A stretch of 58,579 nt of DNA from the NCBI GenBank assembly GCA_934630735.1, contig CAKTWK010000011.1, forward strand, positions 1-58,579, in the 5' to 3' direction. Every line of letters starts with the position of its first letter. The stretch's first letter is position 1. This document shows, piece after piece, positions 26,906 through 35,751 of this stretch. A program made the translations under genes and the position numbers. The notes under the pieces were generated by a model. That model saw only the letters and a list, made by a program, of their open reading frames with translations. It did not search any database and was not told where the DNA came from. This stretch comes from an uncultured Collinsella sp. Lineage in GTDB: Bacteria > Actinomycetota > Coriobacteriia > Coriobacteriales > Coriobacteriaceae.

Positions 26906-28822
26906 CTAGGCGCGCTCCTCGATAGCACCGTTTCTATATGCATCGAGCAGTTGGCGTAGGTCCTGGATTTGGCTGCGGATCTTGGCACCCGTATCGGTGT
27001 CGCTTACCATGCGGCGGCGGTCGGCCTCGTCAAAGCGGTTGGTCTCGCTCTCGATGTCCACGTTGCGCGTGAGCGCTTCGGCAACCGTTGTAAAGGCCTG
27101 GTGCGACTTAAGGCGGCATCCGCGCGAGCTGGAGATAAGCGTATAGCCGGCGATGCCCGTCTTGGGATGGTAGGCGCGGCAGAAGCCGCCATCGATGACC
27201 AGCAGCTTACCGTTGGCGCGGATGGGCTGTTCGCCCTTGGTGGTTTTAACGGGCGTGTGGCCGTTGATGATGTGGCCGGTCGGCGAACATGCCATGGGGG
27301 CAACGCCGAACTCGCGCATGATGTCGTCGCAGACCGAGGGCGACTTGGTAAGCGTAAAGTACGGGTCCATCGGCTCGGCCCAGGTGCTCTTATCGGCGAT
27401 ATAGGCGCGCTCAAAGGTACGCACCAGGCGTCCGCTGGCGGGTGAGTTAAAGCCGATCCACAGGTACCACATCCAGTCGAGGGCGTCGCGGTCGCCCACA
27501 CGCCAGGCGCGACGGGCAATGCGGTCGCAAAAATCGAGATAATCGCGGCCGGCGTGCCAGGTACCCAGGCAGTTCATGCTGCTAAAGGTACCATCCTCGT
27601 TGAGCGGCACGCAGCCATGGAACAGCAGGTTACCGTTGGTGACCTTGTACATCGAGCCGTGGGTGTAGAGGAAATCGATATGGCGATGCAGGTGATCGGC
27701 GGTGACAAACTCGGACATGAGCTTGTCGATGATGTGCTGCTCCTCGGGCGTGAGCGTGTAGGGGTCCGCCGGATCGACGGTGGGGAAGTCGTTGGTCGTG
27801 AGCGGCCACACGCTGCCGTCGGCAAGCGTGACCGTGCCGGTGCCGTGGTCGATCTTGTCGAGCAGCAGGCGGTCGGTCATGTCGAACTCGGGGTGGCGCT
27901 GGATAATCTGGCCCTCGAGTTTAAAGAGCAGCACGTTGATGGCCTTGATCAGCGGGGTGATGGACTCGCCGGCGGAATAGGTGGCATCGGCAAAGGCGAC
28001 GAGCTCGCGCAGCGAGATGCCGTAGTCGTTCTCGAGGATCTCGTAATTGTCGTAGCGCAGGTTGTTGCGCAGCACCGTGGCGATGCAGGCAGGCTCACCG
28101 GCAGCGGCGCCCATCCACAGCAGGTCGTGGTTGCCCCACTGAATGTCGAGCGAATGATAGGTGAGCAGACGGTCCATAATCTTGGCCGCGCCGCCACCGC
28201 GGTCGAAGATGTCGCCCACCAAGTGCAGGTGGTCGACGGCGAGGCGCTTGATGAGCGAGGCGAGCGACTCGATAAAGTCGTCGGCGCTGGCGGTCTCCAA
28301 GATGGATTCGATAATGCGCTCGTGATAACGCACGCGGTAGTTGTTCTCGTCTGGATGCGTGTGCAGCAACTCGTCGATGATGTAGGCGTAATCGCGCGGG
28401 ATGGCCTTACGCACCTTGGAGCGCGTATAGCGGCTCGAAAGCGAGCGGGCAACCACAATGAGCCGGTCGAGCATTGTCTTGTACCAGGTGGGGGAGTCCT
28501 CGTGCTGGCTGCGGACCAGCTCGATCTTCTCGCGCGGGTAGTAGATGAGCGTACACAGCTCGCCCTTTTCGTCAAAGGTGAGCGTGTCGCCAAAGATCTC
28601 GTCGACATGTTCGCGCACGACGCCCGAGCAGTTGTTGAGGATGTGCATAAAGGCTTCGTACTCGCCGTGCACGTCGCTCATAAAATGCTCGGTGCCTTTG
28701 GGCAGGTTGAGAATGGCCGAGAGATTGATGATCTCGGTAAACGCGGATTGCTCGGTAGGAAATTGTCTCGACAGCAGACGCAGATACTTAAAGTCTTGCG
28801 GATTGCGATCGAATGCGACCAT
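26906..28822 (-). CDS. fbp: fructose-1,6-bisphosphatase, class III
   Basis: 638 aa, the normal size for the class III enzyme of Firmicutes and some Actinobacteria. It releases phosphate from fructose-1,6-bisphosphate in gluconeogenesis. The metallophosphatase motifs are in place: FMSDVHGEYEAF near residue 50, LVGDIFDRGGGAAKIMD, WGNHDLLWMG, and a later GHTPVK with HP. The N-terminus (RNPQDFKYLRLLSRQFPT) is typical. Transcribed away from the DegV gene across a 320-bp shared region. Confidence 0.95.
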   Translation of the reverse strand: MVAFDRNPQDFKYLRLLSRQFPTEQSAFTEIINLSAILNLPKGTEHFMSDVHGEYEAFMHILNNCSGVVREHVDEIFGDTLTFDEKGELCTLIYYPREKIELVRSQHEDSPTWYKTMLDRLIVVARSLSSRYTRSKVRKAIPRDYAYIIDELLHTHPDENNYRVRYHERIIESILETASADDFIESLASLIKRLAVDHLHLVGDIFDRGGGAAKIMDRLLTYHSLDIQWGNHDLLWMGAAAGEPACIATVLRNNLRYDNYEILENDYGISLRELVAFADATYSAGESITPLIKAINVLLFKLEGQIIQRHPEFDMTDRLLLDKIDHGTGTVTLADGSVWPLTTNDFPTVDPADPYTLTPEEQHIIDKLMSEFVTADHLHRHIDFLYTHGSMYKVTNGNLLFHGCVPLNEDGTFSSMNCLGTWHAGRDYLDFCDRIARRAWRVGDRDALDWMWYLWIGFNSPASGRLVRTFERAYIADKSTWAEPMDPYFTLTKSPSVCDDIMREFGVAPMACSPTGHIINGHTPVKTTKGEQPIRANGKLLVIDGGFCRAYHPKTGIAGYTLISSSRGCRLKSHQAFTTVAEALTRNVDIESETNRFDEADRRRMVSDTDTGAKIRSQIQDLRQLLDAYRNGAIEERA

Positions 28823-29142
28823 GAAGCACCTTCCGATATGGTTGGTAAAACTGATAAAACAGCGTCAAACGTTTACCAGTATGCGCCGGCTTTGTTTCGA
28901 TTTTGCGCCGGCGGCTGAATTGTCAGCTGAACGGTTTGCTAAATCGATTTAGTTGAGGTTGATGTGTCGGTTAAGTGGAGACGAAGGGCGTGATTTTGCC
29001 CATGCTGGCCCATGGCAGGGATGGAGATGTTCATGATAAAGATATTCAATGCAAATGGTTCGCATTGGTAAATAGGGGACATTTGTATCGTATTTAGGCT
29101 TGCTGTGCGATAATTTGCGCAGCAATACTTAAGGAGCCTCAT
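28823..29142. other. divergent promoter region between fbp and a DegV gene
   Basis: 320 bases. Contains a palindrome TTGCTGTGC...GCGCAGCAA at 29100-29125 that encloses a -10-like GATAAT for the DegV gene, and an isolated GGGGACA at 29075-29081. No gene seen. Confidence 0.5.
29100..29125 (+). promoter_or_regulatory. palindrome overlapping the DegV promoter
   Basis: TTGCTGTGC and GCGCAGCAA arms (one mismatch) around GATAAT at 29109-29114, 18 bases before the AAGGAG-ATG start region. Confidence 0.4.
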
Positions 29143-30033
29143 ATGAGTGATTTTGTCCTGACCTGTGAATCCGCCGCCGATCGAACCCGTGAGTTCTTTG
29201 CGTCGCGCAATATCCCTGTCGTGTGTTTTCATTACGAGATTGACGATGTTGTCTATACGGACGATCTGTATCAGTCGATTACGCCGAACGAGTTTTTTGC
29301 CCAGATTGCCGCGGGCGCCATGCCCAAGACGTCTCAGGTGAGCGTGGGTGAGTACGAGGAGTTTTGGGAGCCGTTTGTTGCCGAGGGTAAAGACGTGCTG
29401 CACCTGACGTTGTCGTCGGGTATTTCGGGCACGTATGGATCGGCCTGCGTTGCGGCGCAGATGCTCGCGGATCGCTATCCCCAGGGCGGCAAGGTGCGCG
29501 TCATCGATTCGCTGGCGGCGTCTTCGGGCTTTGGCCTGCTGGCGGAATGTGCCGCCGACGTTCGCGATAGCGGCGCTTCGCTCGACGAGACGGCCGCTTG
29601 GATTGAGGAGCATAAGCTCAACCTGCATCACTGGTTCTTTTCGACCGATCTGTCGAGCTACCTACGAGGCGGTCGCATTTCGGCCGCGAGCGCGATCATC
29701 GGCACGGCGCTTAAGATTTGCCCACTTATGACGGTCGATTGCGAAGGTGGGCTGTCGCCACGTGAGAAGATTCGCACGAAGAAGCGCGCGATTTCCGAGA
29801 TGGCTAAGACCATGATGGCACACGTGCAGGACGGTGCGGATTATTCGGGTAAGTGCATCATGTCGCACTCGGCGTGCCGCGAGGATGCCGAGGCAGTTGC
29901 GGCGCTGATTGAGGAACAGGTTCCGCAGCTTAAAGGCAAGATCGAGATCAATAACATCGGTACTCTGATCGGTTCGCATACCGGACCTGGTACGGTGGCG
30001 CTCTTCTTTATGGGCGACAAACGCGTGGATTAG
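29143..30033 (+). CDS. DegV family fatty-acid-binding protein
   Basis: 296 aa with AAGGAG before the ATG. DegV proteins bind long-chain fatty acids; in Gram-positive bacteria the FakB members present them to the kinase FakA for phospholipid synthesis. Family features are the N-terminal FVLTCESAADRT, TSQVSVGEYEEFW, LSSGISGTYGSA, the DSLAASSGFGLLA segment and a C-terminal GTLIGSHTGPGTVALFF. A second, more diverged DegV gene lies at 47804. No fakA is in the window. Confidence 0.93.
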   Translation: MSDFVLTCESAADRTREFFASRNIPVVCFHYEIDDVVYTDDLYQSITPNEFFAQIAAGAMPKTSQVSVGEYEEFWEPFVAEGKDVLHLTLSSGISGTYGSACVAAQMLADRYPQGGKVRVIDSLAASSGFGLLAECAADVRDSGASLDETAAWIEEHKLNLHHWFFSTDLSSYLRGGRISAASAIIGTALKICPLMTVDCEGGLSPREKIRTKKRAISEMAKTMMAHVQDGADYSGKCIMSHSACREDAEAVAALIEEQVPQLKGKIEINNIGTLIGSHTGPGTVALFFMGDKRVD

Positions 30034-30097
30034 CGTTCGTGCGCTGGCTGTCAGTTTTAACAGCTGCGCTTGTCACTCCTGACATTCGAAAACAGAA

Positions 30098-30130
30098 AAG
30101 GCCCGTCCCGTTGTTTGCGGGGCGGGCCTT
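30098..30130. terminator. bidirectional terminator
   Basis: Stem AAGGCCCGTCCCG/CGGGGCGGGCCTT between convergent genes; T-rich sequence on the minus-strand side (CCTTTTCTGTTTTC). Confidence 0.85.
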
Positions 30131-30140
30131 GCTGTTGCGG

Positions 30141-31232
30141 TTAGCGTTTCTTTCCGCGGAAGAAGAAGCCGTGAAGTGAGGGCTTGAGTCCACGGTTGGC
30201 GCGACGCTCCTCGATGTGATCGTGGATCGATGCGACGCGCTCGATGACTTCGTCGGGAATCGGCACGTCGGGATTCATGTTCTCGACCTGGCTGACCTCG
30301 GCGGCGGCGACCTGGTCGATAATGGGCACATCGTCGTGCGAGATGACAGGCGTGGCGTCTTCCTTCATCTTGCGGTAGCGCTGCATCATGTCGGTCTGCA
30401 GCTGCTGGGCCGAAGGCGGCGTCCAAATGATGGCGTTGGCACCGGCGGCGATGGTCTCGCGGATGCTCTCGGGCGTCTTGCCGCCCGGTGCGATGAGCGG
30501 CAGGTTGGGATAGTGCTCGCGCAGTTCACGCAGGACCTGCGGCGTGTTCTTGCCGGCCGCGATGTTGAGGATCTTGGCTCCGGCGCGCACTTTGGCATGC
30601 GCATCATCGTCGCAACGTACGACCGTGGCGATGACGGGGATGTCGGCGATGTTGGTGATATGCTCGACCATCTCGGCAGTGGCGGGGGAGTTGACCACGC
30701 AGCCCGCCGCGCCCTGCATCTCGGAGACGGCCGCCATCTGCACGGAGCGCTTACCGGTCGTAGTTCCGCCGCCCACGCCTACAAAGACCGGGCACTCGGC
30801 GACGGTCAGCAACGCCTGCGTAATGGCCGGCTGTGGCGTGAAGGGGTAGACGGCAAAGACGGCATCGGCGTTGGAGTTGCGGATGACCGCGACGTCGGTG
30901 GTGTAGATAAGCGACTTGATGCGACGACCGAAGAGCGTAAAGCCGCTGGCCTCCTCGATTTCGTCGGGCATACGGAGGGCCGCCTTTCGCAAGCGCCCGT
31001 CGATGGGCAGCGGCTCCATGGGGAGCAGTCCGTTGGGGGTCACGGCTACCTGGGGCTCGGTGAACTCGTCTGCGAGCTCGACCTCGGAAAAATCGACCGA
31101 GGCGACGATGTCCTCGTGAACCTCGGCGGGAACATCGATGGGGGCTTGGTCGTTTGCCGTGACTGGCGTGTCGAAGGAGCTGGTGCCGACGAAGGCGTCG
31201 ACGCGCTCGTTTAGGTCGTTGAGGGTATCCAT
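30141..31232 (-). CDS. TIM-barrel-like protein of unknown function
   Basis: 363 aa, no signal or TM segment. After an acidic N-terminus of ~70 residues comes a barrel-like domain with repeated strand-loop motifs: PVFVGVGGGTTTGKRS, AAGCVVNSPATAEMVEHI, IPVIATVV, KILNIAAGKNTPQVLRELRE, LPLIAPGGKTPESIRETIAAGANAIIWTPP. The last two resemble phosphate-binding loops of KDPG-aldolase-type and related barrels, but I see no clear Schiff-base lysine in the expected place. A basic tail ends the protein. Start chosen as the first ATG; its ribosome site is weak. Enzyme activity is likely, substrate unknown. Confidence 0.8.
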   Translation of the reverse strand: MDTLNDLNERVDAFVGTSSFDTPVTANDQAPIDVPAEVHEDIVASVDFSEVELADEFTEPQVAVTPNGLLPMEPLPIDGRLRKAALRMPDEIEEASGFTLFGRRIKSLIYTTDVAVIRNSNADAVFAVYPFTPQPAITQALLTVAECPVFVGVGGGTTTGKRSVQMAAVSEMQGAAGCVVNSPATAEMVEHITNIADIPVIATVVRCDDDAHAKVRAGAKILNIAAGKNTPQVLRELREHYPNLPLIAPGGKTPESIRETIAAGANAIIWTPPSAQQLQTDMMQRYRKMKEDATPVISHDDVPIIDQVAAAEVSQVENMNPDVPIPDEVIERVASIHDHIEERRANRGLKPSLHGFFFRGKKR

Positions 31233-31422
31233 GGCGGTCCGTTTCTATGTTGAGCGCCCGTCGGCGTGCGACCGGCGTTACGATTGCTAAATCGTTTGAC
31301 GAGTTGATTTTTCCCCGCAGCGCCATCCGTTAGACCGAAGGGACGGCGAACGTGAAGGAGCTGTGGTGGCGGGATTTGAGGTGCTATCTTAAATATCCCG
31401 TTTAAAAGAGAGGTGACGCGGT

Positions 31423-31593
31423 ATGGAATTCACAGCAATGTTGGGCTCGATTGGCCTGTGTGTGGGCGCAATCGTAGCCGCCGCGGTTATCTACTTGGTG
31501 GTTACGGCCATTAAAGGCAAAAGAGCCGAGCGCAAGGAACGCGAGGCACTTAAGCAGCACCGTGACCAGCAGGACAAGCGCGCACGGAGATAG
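31423..31593 (+). CDS. small single-pass membrane protein
   Basis: 56 codons, ATG at 31423 with AGAGGTG eight bases upstream. Residues ~5-30 form one TM helix (LGSIGLCVGAIVAAAVIYLVV). The rest is strongly charged (KGKRAERKEREALKQHRDQ), so the tail should be cytoplasmic. Flanked by genes on the other strand. No family recognised. Confidence 0.65.
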   Translation: MEFTAMLGSIGLCVGAIVAAAVIYLVVTAIKGKRAERKEREALKQHRDQQDKRARR

Positions 31594-31617
31594 TTTGTTG
31601 AGTTTTGAATCCGTGCG

Positions 31618-32721
31618 CTAGCTACGTTTTCGGATCAGGGCGATGTAGAAGCCCTCGAAGTCGCGGCTGGGCGGAATGGTCAGCGTGCCGGTCATTCTGT
31701 TGGCGACGGACGAGACGTGGCCGGCGGCGATGGCCACGGTGAGGGCGTTGCTCTCGACGCGCGGCTCTTCGCCAGCTTCCTGGGCACGGCGCGTTTCACT
31801 TTCGCTCGGCGTGCCGTCGAGGGGAATGAGCTCGCAGTCCATGTGCTTGTCGAGGGCCTCTTGAAGGGCGTCCTCGTTTTCCTGCGGCAAGATCGAACAA
31901 GTCGAATAGACGAGTGTGCCGCCCGGCTTGAGGGCACCCATGGCGCGGTCCAGAAGTGCTCGCTGCGAGCGGGCGCACTTGCCGAGCAACTGCTCGGTGA
32001 GGCCGCGCAGGCTCTTCTCGTTGCCGCTGATGACGGTGCCCGTGCCGGTGCAGGGAGCGTCGAGCAGGATGCGGTCAAAGCGGAAGAATTCGTCGAGCTC
32101 GCGTGCGTCGATGCGCATGACGGGCACGTTTTTGGCGCCTTGGCGGTGGAGGTTGGCTTCGAGCTTCTCGGCGCGGGGGACGCTCATCTCGCAGGCGGTA
32201 AGGTGCGCTTGTCCCTGCGTGAGGGCGGCGATCTGCGTCGTCTTGCCGCCGGGGGCTGCGCACATGTCCAGGATGTCCTCACCTGCCTGGGCGCCCAGGA
32301 CCAACGGCGGCATCATGGACGACAGGCTTTGCAAGTAGATCTTGCCGTCGCGGTAGATTTCGAGGTCCCACAGGTCGGAAACCTGGGCCTCGGGCAGGAT
32401 GAAGGCGTCCGGATACCAGGTAACGGTTTGGTGCTCGATGCCGGCTGCATCGAGCGCGGCGGCGATGTCCTCGGCGGTCGCCTTGAGCGTGTTGGCGCGC
32501 AGCGTGACCGGGCGTGTGGCAGCGGCGCCGAAGCCCTCGATCATGAGCTCGGCATCGGCGGGGGCATAGGCGCCGGCGACCGTGTCGACCATAAAGCGCG
32601 GCAGGTCGGCGGCGGAGTGTTGGGCGGCAAGCTGGTCGGAAAGCTCGGTAGCGGCAAACTGCCTGAGCTTGAGCTCGGGCTTAACCTGCTTTTTATGCTT
32701 ACGACGACGCGGCTTTGACAT
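31618..32721 (-). CDS. RsmB/NOP family RNA cytosine-C5 methyltransferase
   Basis: 367 aa with a GGAAGGAAAG ribosome site. The SAM-binding core starts at MCAAPGGKTTQIAAL (motif I). DAPCTGTG and YSTCSILPQEN carry the two catalytic cysteines typical of the NOL1/NOP2/Sun family. The basic N-terminus (MSKPRRRKHKKQ) suits rRNA binding. Likely target: an rRNA or tRNA cytosine; which one cannot be told. It lies 51 bp downstream of the methionyl-tRNA synthetase-like gene and is probably co-transcribed. Confidence 0.92.
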   Translation of the reverse strand: MSKPRRRKHKKQVKPELKLRQFAATELSDQLAAQHSAADLPRFMVDTVAGAYAPADAELMIEGFGAAATRPVTLRANTLKATAEDIAAALDAAGIEHQTVTWYPDAFILPEAQVSDLWDLEIYRDGKIYLQSLSSMMPPLVLGAQAGEDILDMCAAPGGKTTQIAALTQGQAHLTACEMSVPRAEKLEANLHRQGAKNVPVMRIDARELDEFFRFDRILLDAPCTGTGTVISGNEKSLRGLTEQLLGKCARSQRALLDRAMGALKPGGTLVYSTCSILPQENEDALQEALDKHMDCELIPLDGTPSESETRRAQEAGEEPRVESNALTVAIAAGHVSSVANRMTGTLTIPPSRDFEGFYIALIRKRS

Positions 32722-32772
32722 CCGTCTTTCCTTCCTGTTTCACTAAATTGACTACTGCGCTCTGCCGATTGC

Positions 32773-34923
32773 CTAGTACTGGCTCTCGTGCTTGCTGAAG
32801 AAGTCGAAGCGCGGGGGCAGCGGCTTCACGCGGTGCTCGCCGGGCTTCTCGCCCAGGCTCTCCACAAACTCGTCCGTGGAGGCAAAGATGTTATCCCAGC
32901 TAAAGAAGGCGACCGGGTCAACGTCGAAGTACTCGCAGATGAGCTCGCAGCCGGTCGGGACGATGCCGTGCATCAGGACGGTTGCCACACGCAGCTCGGT
33001 GAAGGCATCGACGAGGGCCTGCGTCATCGCCGCATTGGCCGGCTCGCCCTCGAGCTTGTTGGCGGCCTTGGAGGCATCGCTCCAGCGCTTGTTGGCGGCG
33101 CGCAGGTAGTCGTCGCACACGGCGAGCGCGTGGTGCGTCTCGAACTTGTACATAGCCTGCTCAAAGGCGAGGGCGGCCTGCTCGGCGGCCTCGACCACGG
33201 CGGCAGAGGCCGCGCCGGCGGGGATGCAGCCGTTGCGATAGGGGCTCTCGTCGCCTTCCTTGACGGCGACGCCGTAGAAGCAGCTGCGGGCCAGGCGGTT
33301 GAAGACGCCGGTCAAAAGGGCGCTCTCCTTAAGGGCCGGATCGATAACGCGCTTGTCGTCGCAGGCGCGCACCTCGTTGCCGTCCTTGTCCTTGCCGGTC
33401 ACGCGGGTGTCGTATGCCTTGGGGCTAAAGCTTACCGGCTTCTCGGACAGGCCGAGTGACAGCCAATGCGCGCGCATCTGCTCGCAGGTGTAGTGGTTGA
33501 GCAGGTCGTCTGCCGGCGGGGGAGGCGTCTGCGAGGACGAGCTGGCCTTTTTGCCCATGTAGAGCAGGTGGTAGCAGGCGCTGACGGTGCTCTGCGTAAG
33601 GTCCCAACCCAGGGCCTCCCACATGGCGGTCTGCGCGATGCAGTAGAAGTAGATGTTGTCTTGACCGATGAACTGGTAGATCTGTGCGTCGTCCGAGCAC
33701 CACCAGTCGCGCCAGTCGAGCGAGCTGTGCTGGTAGGTGGGTGCGGGAACCTGCGTGGAATCGGCAGCGGGCTCGCCCATAAGGGCGGCGTCCTGGGCGG
33801 CGACACCCTCGGTCACGCCGGCGGCCTTGGCATCGCGGGCGAGTACGGTACGCGTATAGCTGATGGGCGCCCACAGGCTCTCGGGCCAGCACCAGCAGGT
33901 GACGTCGGAAACGCCGTCGACCTCGGGCACCGGAACGCCCCAGTCGATGTTGCCGGTGATGCGGAAGGGCACGAGCGCCTTGCCGCTGCGGAAGCGCACA
34001 CCGCCGTTGGCGAGCACCGCGTGGGCGTCGTCGCGCTCCTTCCAGCTGGGGAAGGTGACGGTAAAGCTGCTCTTGTTGCCCTCGGGCTCCAGCACGGTGT
34101 GCTCGGGCAGCTGGTCCTCGACGGCGTCGAAAGCCTCGCGGAACTTGTTCTGAATATAGAGCTGCGCCGGCAGCAGCCACTCTTCCATGGTCTTGGAGAC
34201 CACGGAGCGAACCTGCGGGTTCTGGGCGAGCCTGGCGGTGTAGGTCTTCATAAAGTCGAGGTAGGCCGGCAGGTCGAAGTAGAGGTTGTCGACCGGGCGC
34301 AGCTCGGGCACCTCGCCGGTGAGCTGGCTCTTGGGCGCGATGAGCTCCTCGGGCTCAAACTGGTGACCCAGGTCGCACTCGTCGGCATAGGCTTTCTCGG
34401 ATTTGCAGCCCTGAATGGGGCAGCGGCCGATCACCTGGCGGCCGTTGAGGAACGTGCCGGCCTTGGCATCGTAGAACTGCAGCGTGGAGCGCTTGGAGAT
34501 GGTGCCCTGCTCGTGCAGGCGCTCGATAATCTCGGCGGTTACCTCGTTGTGAATCTGTGCAGCCGGCTCAAGGCCCGAGCCGCCGTAGATATCGCAGCTG
34601 ATGTTGTAGTTGTTGAGGGTCGCTGCTTGGCGGGAGTGGTTGGACTCGACGTACTCGCTAATGGACTTGTCGTAGCCCTCGTTCTCCTTGAGCTTGCGGT
34701 AGCTCTCCATGATGGGCGAGCCGTAGCAATCGGTGCCCGAGGTGAAGATGACGTTTTCGCGGCCCAGACGGTCGCGCAGGAAACGGGCAAAGAAGTCGGC
34801 CGGGACAAAGACGCCGCCAACGTGGCCAAAGTGAAGGCCCTTGTTGCCGTAGGGCTCGCCGGCGGTAACGATGGCGCGGCGAGGCCAGCTGGGACGGTCG
34901 TTCATGGAGTATTTGGATGCCAT
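32773..34923 (-). CDS. methionyl-tRNA synthetase-like class I tRNA ligase (divergent)
   Basis: 716 aa from the ATG at 34923 (AAGGAG upstream). The class I HIGH motif appears as HFGH in NKGLHFGHVGG. A zinc-knuckle-like segment (CPIQGC ... CDLGHQFEPEEL), DNLYFDL, DWGVPVP and the anticodon-binding helical region (VFNRLARSCFYG) match MetRS. The second ATP motif, normally KMSKS, reads KKASSSS after YMG, so the second conserved lysine is lost. There is no C-terminal EMAP/tRNA-binding domain. Either a working but divergent MetRS or a specialised paralogue. Confidence 0.85.
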   Translation of the reverse strand: MASKYSMNDRPSWPRRAIVTAGEPYGNKGLHFGHVGGVFVPADFFARFLRDRLGRENVIFTSGTDCYGSPIMESYRKLKENEGYDKSISEYVESNHSRQAATLNNYNISCDIYGGSGLEPAAQIHNEVTAEIIERLHEQGTISKRSTLQFYDAKAGTFLNGRQVIGRCPIQGCKSEKAYADECDLGHQFEPEELIAPKSQLTGEVPELRPVDNLYFDLPAYLDFMKTYTARLAQNPQVRSVVSKTMEEWLLPAQLYIQNKFREAFDAVEDQLPEHTVLEPEGNKSSFTVTFPSWKERDDAHAVLANGGVRFRSGKALVPFRITGNIDWGVPVPEVDGVSDVTCWCWPESLWAPISYTRTVLARDAKAAGVTEGVAAQDAALMGEPAADSTQVPAPTYQHSSLDWRDWWCSDDAQIYQFIGQDNIYFYCIAQTAMWEALGWDLTQSTVSACYHLLYMGKKASSSSQTPPPPADDLLNHYTCEQMRAHWLSLGLSEKPVSFSPKAYDTRVTGKDKDGNEVRACDDKRVIDPALKESALLTGVFNRLARSCFYGVAVKEGDESPYRNGCIPAGAASAAVVEAAEQAALAFEQAMYKFETHHALAVCDDYLRAANKRWSDASKAANKLEGEPANAAMTQALVDAFTELRVATVLMHGIVPTGCELICEYFDVDPVAFFSWDNIFASTDEFVESLGEKPGEHRVKPLPPRFDFFSKHESQY

Positions 34924-35055
34924 GGGACTCCTTCGCATATGGTGAGAGCGCAGCCGGGTGCGAGGCCTGGCGACGCAGTGGTCAATTCGTGCATATCGTT
35001 CGACATTATCGCACATGCGGGCGGGTGCGTGACGGGGGCGCTATCCTAAGATGCT

Positions 35056-35625
35056 ATGAATGAGATTTCCAACATACATGCGTTTGAAGACGAGGATTTC
35101 CTACACGCCTGCTTTGTGTGGGGGATGGCCGTGCTTGGCGTATTTGCCGTGTGCTTGGTGCCGGTGTTTATGCTGCTGGGTGGGCCTGCGGATCTGGATG
35201 CGGCCGACGCGGGCGGCTGGACGGCGGTCTTGGGCTGGATAGTCGGCTTGGCTGCGGTTTCGGCGGCGTCATTTGCCGTGCACGAGCTGGTGCACGCGGT
35301 GTTCTTTAAGCTGTTTGCGCCCGCCGGTGCGCACGTGACCTTTGGGGCGAACCTCGAAACCTGCATGATTTACGCCTGCGCCGAGGGGATTGTGTATTCG
35401 CGCATGCGGTATATGGCGATTTGCCTGGCGCCGACGGTTGCCTTGACGGTGGCGTTTGCCTTGGGGTTTGCGTTCTCGGGCTATCCGCTGCTGTGCTACC
35501 TGGCGGCTGGTCTGCACTTGTCGGGCTGTGTGGGTGATTGGTATTACGTGCGGACCATTTTGCGTGACCGCCGTATTGTCGCCTGCGAGGACACGTCCTT
35601 TGGCGTGCGCTTTTTCGCAAGGTAG
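35056..35625 (+). CDS. DUF3267-type zincin-like membrane protein
   Basis: 189 aa with four or five hydrophobic segments. The motif HELVHAVFF at ~76-84 is the HExxH zinc site of the DUF3267 family of putative membrane metalloproteases. The stop codon lies inside the left arm of a 37-bp inverted repeat. Divergent from the synthetase gene. Substrate unknown. Confidence 0.82.
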   Translation: MNEISNIHAFEDEDFLHACFVWGMAVLGVFAVCLVPVFMLLGGPADLDAADAGGWTAVLGWIVGLAAVSAASFAVHELVHAVFFKLFAPAGAHVTFGANLETCMIYACAEGIVYSRMRYMAICLAPTVALTVAFALGFAFSGYPLLCYLAAGLHLSGCVGDWYYVRTILRDRRIVACEDTSFGVRFFAR

Positions 35626-35728
35626 TCTTTTTGGGACGGGGCTATTTTGACTACTTTTCTGTTGAGATAGGCATTGCGACTGCTTTACGTCAAAAGTAGT
35701 CAAAATAGCCCCGTCCCAAAAAGACTAC
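35622..35728. repeat. perfect 37-bp inverted repeat
   Basis: Arms 35622-35658 and 35692-35728 are exact inverted copies, beginning GTAGTCTTTTTGGGACGGGG, with a 33-base spacer. The left arm supplies the stop codon of the zincin-like gene (TAG at 35623); the right arm ends 24 bases before the queH start. Confidence 0.85.
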
Positions 35729-35751
35729 TTATTGCGGGGGAGGAGATGTTG

